Shown in pieces: positions 6,785 to 8,480 of a stretch of 8,480 bases of DNA (within the stretch, counting starts at the first letter, position 1; each line of letters starts with the position of its first letter). The DNA is from Candidatus Ruthturnera sp. (lineage in GTDB: Bacteria; Pseudomonadota; Gammaproteobacteria; PS1; Pseudothioglobaceae), in assembly GCA_018648985.1 (NCBI GenBank), contig JABGOT010000078.1, forward strand, positions 1-8,480, in the 5' to 3' direction. Below the pieces are notes generated by a model that had not been told where the DNA came from, did not search any database, and saw nothing but the letters and a program-made list of their open reading frames with translations. The position numbers were made by a program, and so were the translations under genes.

Positions 6785-8116
6785 ATGAAACTATACGCCC
6801 CGTGGGAGAAAGCCTTTAAAAAAGTCTCAACACCGTTTGAGCACTTTATTCATTCTCAAACAACAACTGGCTTGATCTTAATGGTGATGACCATTTTGGC
6901 GCTTTCTCTTGCCAATACTACTGCTTTAACAGACTCTTACGCACATTTTTTTCATACAAAAATTAACATAAGTGTTGGTCTTTGGCAATTTTCACAAACC
7001 ATTCACCACTGGATAAATGACGGGTTAATGACCTTGTTTTTCTTTGTTATTGGTCTTGAAATAAAACGTGAAATATTGGTTGGCGAGCTCTCTAATATAA
7101 AAGTTGCAATTTTGCCAGTTTTAGCTGCTATAGGTGGCATGGCATTTCCTGCATTGATATATTTTTATATTAACGCAGGCGGTGTTGGTGAAGCTGGGTG
7201 GGGCATACCTATGGCAACAGATATTGCATTTGCAATTAGTGCTTTGGTACTTTTAGGTAAGAGAATTCCAACAACTTTGGTAACTTTTTTAGTAGCCCTT
7301 GCGATTGTTGATGACTTGGGTGCGGTACTTGTGATTGCTGTTTTTTACACCGATCAAATACATATATTGCCGCTTGTTTTAGCAGGTGGGTCATTTTTAA
7401 TTATGATTGCCCTTAATCGCTTTGGCATTCATGCAGTATCACCTTATTTTATTGTTGGCATTTTTATGTGGTTTTTCACACTTGAATCAGGTGTTCATGC
7501 AACGATATCAGGTGTAATTGCCGCGATGGCAATACCTTCAAAACCTAAACGTGCACCCCTAGGTTTTGTTGAAAAAACTCAAGATTTATTAGATACCTAT
7601 GAAAATTATCCTGTGTGTGAGAATCATTTGCTACATGAGCGTCAAAAGGCGATCTTAATTAATATTGAAGACCGCATTAAAGAAATTGGTACACCTGCTG
7701 CAAGATTAGAGCATGGTTTGCATTTACCTGTGGCTTTAGTGGTAATCCCTTTATTTGCTTTGGCTAATGCAGGAATTGCGATTGATTTTAGCTCGATAAG
7801 CAGTATTATTATAGAGCCTATATCTGTTGGCGTTATTGCTGGACTGGTTTTTGGAAAAGTAATCGGAATCTACGGTGTTTCTTATCTCGCTATCAAACTA
7901 AAAATTGCCCAGTTGCCACAAAATAGCAATATGAGCCAAATCTTTGGTGTTGCCTTTTTGGGCGGTATTGGCTTTACCATGTCGATTTTTGTTGCAGAAT
8001 TAGCGTTTTTAGGCGATCCGGCAATGTTGCTTCAAGCGAAAATCGGTATTTTATTTGCTTCGTTATTTGCAGGTTTGTTTGGTTATTTGTGGCTTCGATT
8101 TGTCGCAACAAAATAA
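6785..8116 (+). CDS. nhaA: NhaA-type Na+/H+ antiporter, long form
   Basis: NhaA is an inner-membrane antiporter that exports Na+ (or Li+) in exchange for protons and serves pH and salt homeostasis. The 443-residue protein (E. coli 388) has about a dozen hydrophobic segments. Functional residues are visible: 'MATDIAFAISALVLLGKRIP' (143-162) holds Asp145, equivalent to E. coli Asp133. 'LAIVDDLGAV' (172-181) holds the ion-binding pair Asp176/Asp177, equivalent to Asp163/Asp164. 'VFGKVIG' (355-361) holds Lys358, equivalent to Lys300. The additional length is mostly a polar insertion at about 252-304, plus about 15 more residues at the N-terminus. AAGAG at 6772-6776, 8 nt upstream, supports the start. 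The 37-nt gap after rnr shows no clear terminator or promoter, so it may be read through from the operon. The last codons form part of a terminator hairpin. Confidence 0.95.
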   Translation: MKLYAPWEKAFKKVSTPFEHFIHSQTTTGLILMVMTILALSLANTTALTDSYAHFFHTKINISVGLWQFSQTIHHWINDGLMTLFFFVIGLEIKREILVGELSNIKVAILPVLAAIGGMAFPALIYFYINAGGVGEAGWGIPMATDIAFAISALVLLGKRIPTTLVTFLVALAIVDDLGAVLVIAVFYTDQIHILPLVLAGGSFLIMIALNRFGIHAVSPYFIVGIFMWFFTLESGVHATISGVIAAMAIPSKPKRAPLGFVEKTQDLLDTYENYPVCENHLLHERQKAILINIEDRIKEIGTPAARLEHGLHLPVALVVIPLFALANAGIAIDFSSISSIIIEPISVGVIAGLVFGKVIGIYGVSYLAIKLKIAQLPQNSNMSQIFGVAFLGGIGFTMSIFVAELAFLGDPAMLLQAKIGILFASLFAGLFGYLWLRFVATK

Positions 8117-8144
8117 TTCGGTTATTTTGTTACTATAGTTTTTT
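8107..8144 (+). terminator. intrinsic terminator overlapping the nhaA stop codon
   Basis: A perfect 10-bp inverted repeat, AACAAAATAA (8107-8116) and TTATTTTGTT (8122-8131), with a 5-nt loop TTCGG, starts in the last codons of nhaA and includes its TAA. Six T's (8139-8144) follow after 7 nt. The stem is almost all A-T, hence weak, and the gap to the T-tract is longer than ideal. Its placement between convergent genes 26 nt apart supports a terminator for nhaA. On the opposite strand the same hairpin lacks a U-tract, so service to ilvD is less certain. Confidence 0.55.
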
Positions 8145-8480
8145 AAGTGGTTATTGCACCTTCTGAAGCAGACTTAGCTAACTTGGCAAACTTAGCCAAT
8201 ACACCTTTAGTGTAGTTTGGTTTAGGCTGTGTCCAATTAGACAATCTCTCATCAATGATTGATTGATCAACCATTAATTCTAAGACATTATTTTCAGCAT
8301 CGATTAAAATTTCATCACCATCTTCAACCACAGCCAGCACACCGCCTTTAAAGGCTTCAGGGGTGATGTGACCCACCACAAAACCATGTGTACCACCTGA
8401 GAAACGACCGTCAGTAATCAGCGCCACTTCACCACCAAGACCTTTACCCATTACGGCTGAAGTCGGTGCCAGCATCTCAC
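8143..8480 (-). CDS. ilvD: IlvD, dihydroxyacid dehydratase, C-terminal part
   Basis: IlvD is the iron-sulfur enzyme that dehydrates 2,3-dihydroxy-3-methylbutanoate (or -pentanoate) to the keto acids leading to valine, leucine and isoleucine. Only about the last 112 codons are present. The frame continues past the right edge, and the ATG at 8475-8473 is internal: a Glu codon precedes it, matching the family's 'EMLAPTSA' stretch. Visible landmarks are 'MGKGLGGEVALITDGRFSGG', whose Ser in 'GRFSGG' corresponds to the proposed catalytic base, then 'THGFVVGHITPEA', 'GDEILIDAENN' and the closing 'KFAKLAKSASEGAITT'. This is a normal IlvD C-terminus ending at TAA (8145-8143). A fused or otherwise altered N-terminal part cannot be excluded. 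It is convergent with nhaA. Confidence 0.95.
   Translation of the reverse strand, partial: EMLAPTSAVMGKGLGGEVALITDGRFSGGTHGFVVGHITPEAFKGGVLAVVEDGDEILIDAENNVLELMVDQSIIDERLSNWTQPKPNYTKGVLAKFAKLAKSASEGAITT

Overview
The window looks like an ordinary chromosomal segment of a moderately AT-rich gammaproteobacterium (by eye about 40% G+C). HflK, HflC, PurA, RNase R, NhaA and IlvD all read as proteobacterial proteins. A hisZ gene means histidine is made with the two-subunit (HisG short form plus HisZ) ATP phosphoribosyltransferase, so this is not an enteric bacterium. The order hflK-hflC-hisZ-purA and the base composition would suit a marine sulfur-oxidising lineage such as the SUP05/Thioglobus group or its bivalve symbionts. 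That placement is a weak guess: nothing here encodes sulfur metabolism.

Layout. Positions 1-60 are clearly richer in G+C (32 of 60 bases) than the next stretch (19 of 60, then 16 of 60) and hold no gene I can identify. Positions 61-303 are an AT-rich leader without a gene. It presumably carries the promoter of a compact five-gene run on the + strand: hflK, hflC, hisZ, purA and rnr. The hflK stop and hflC start overlap by one base, and the other gaps are 12, 22 and 3 nt. nhaA follows 37 nt after rnr on the same strand. A 10-bp hairpin that overlaps the nhaA stop codon and is followed by six T's probably ends transcription. The C-terminal end of ilvD enters from the right edge on the - strand, convergent with nhaA.

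Functions. HflK and HflC form the membrane SPFH complex that surrounds and modulates the FtsH protease. HisZ and PurA belong to histidine and purine synthesis, two pathways that meet at AICAR. RNase R degrades structured RNA, NhaA exchanges Na+ for H+, and IlvD makes branched-chain keto acids. This is housekeeping content.

I found no new biological system. Points worth a second look are the anomalous left edge, the missing basic tail of RNase R, the cytoplasmic insertion in NhaA, the short HisZ, and the terminator that shares bases with the nhaA stop codon.
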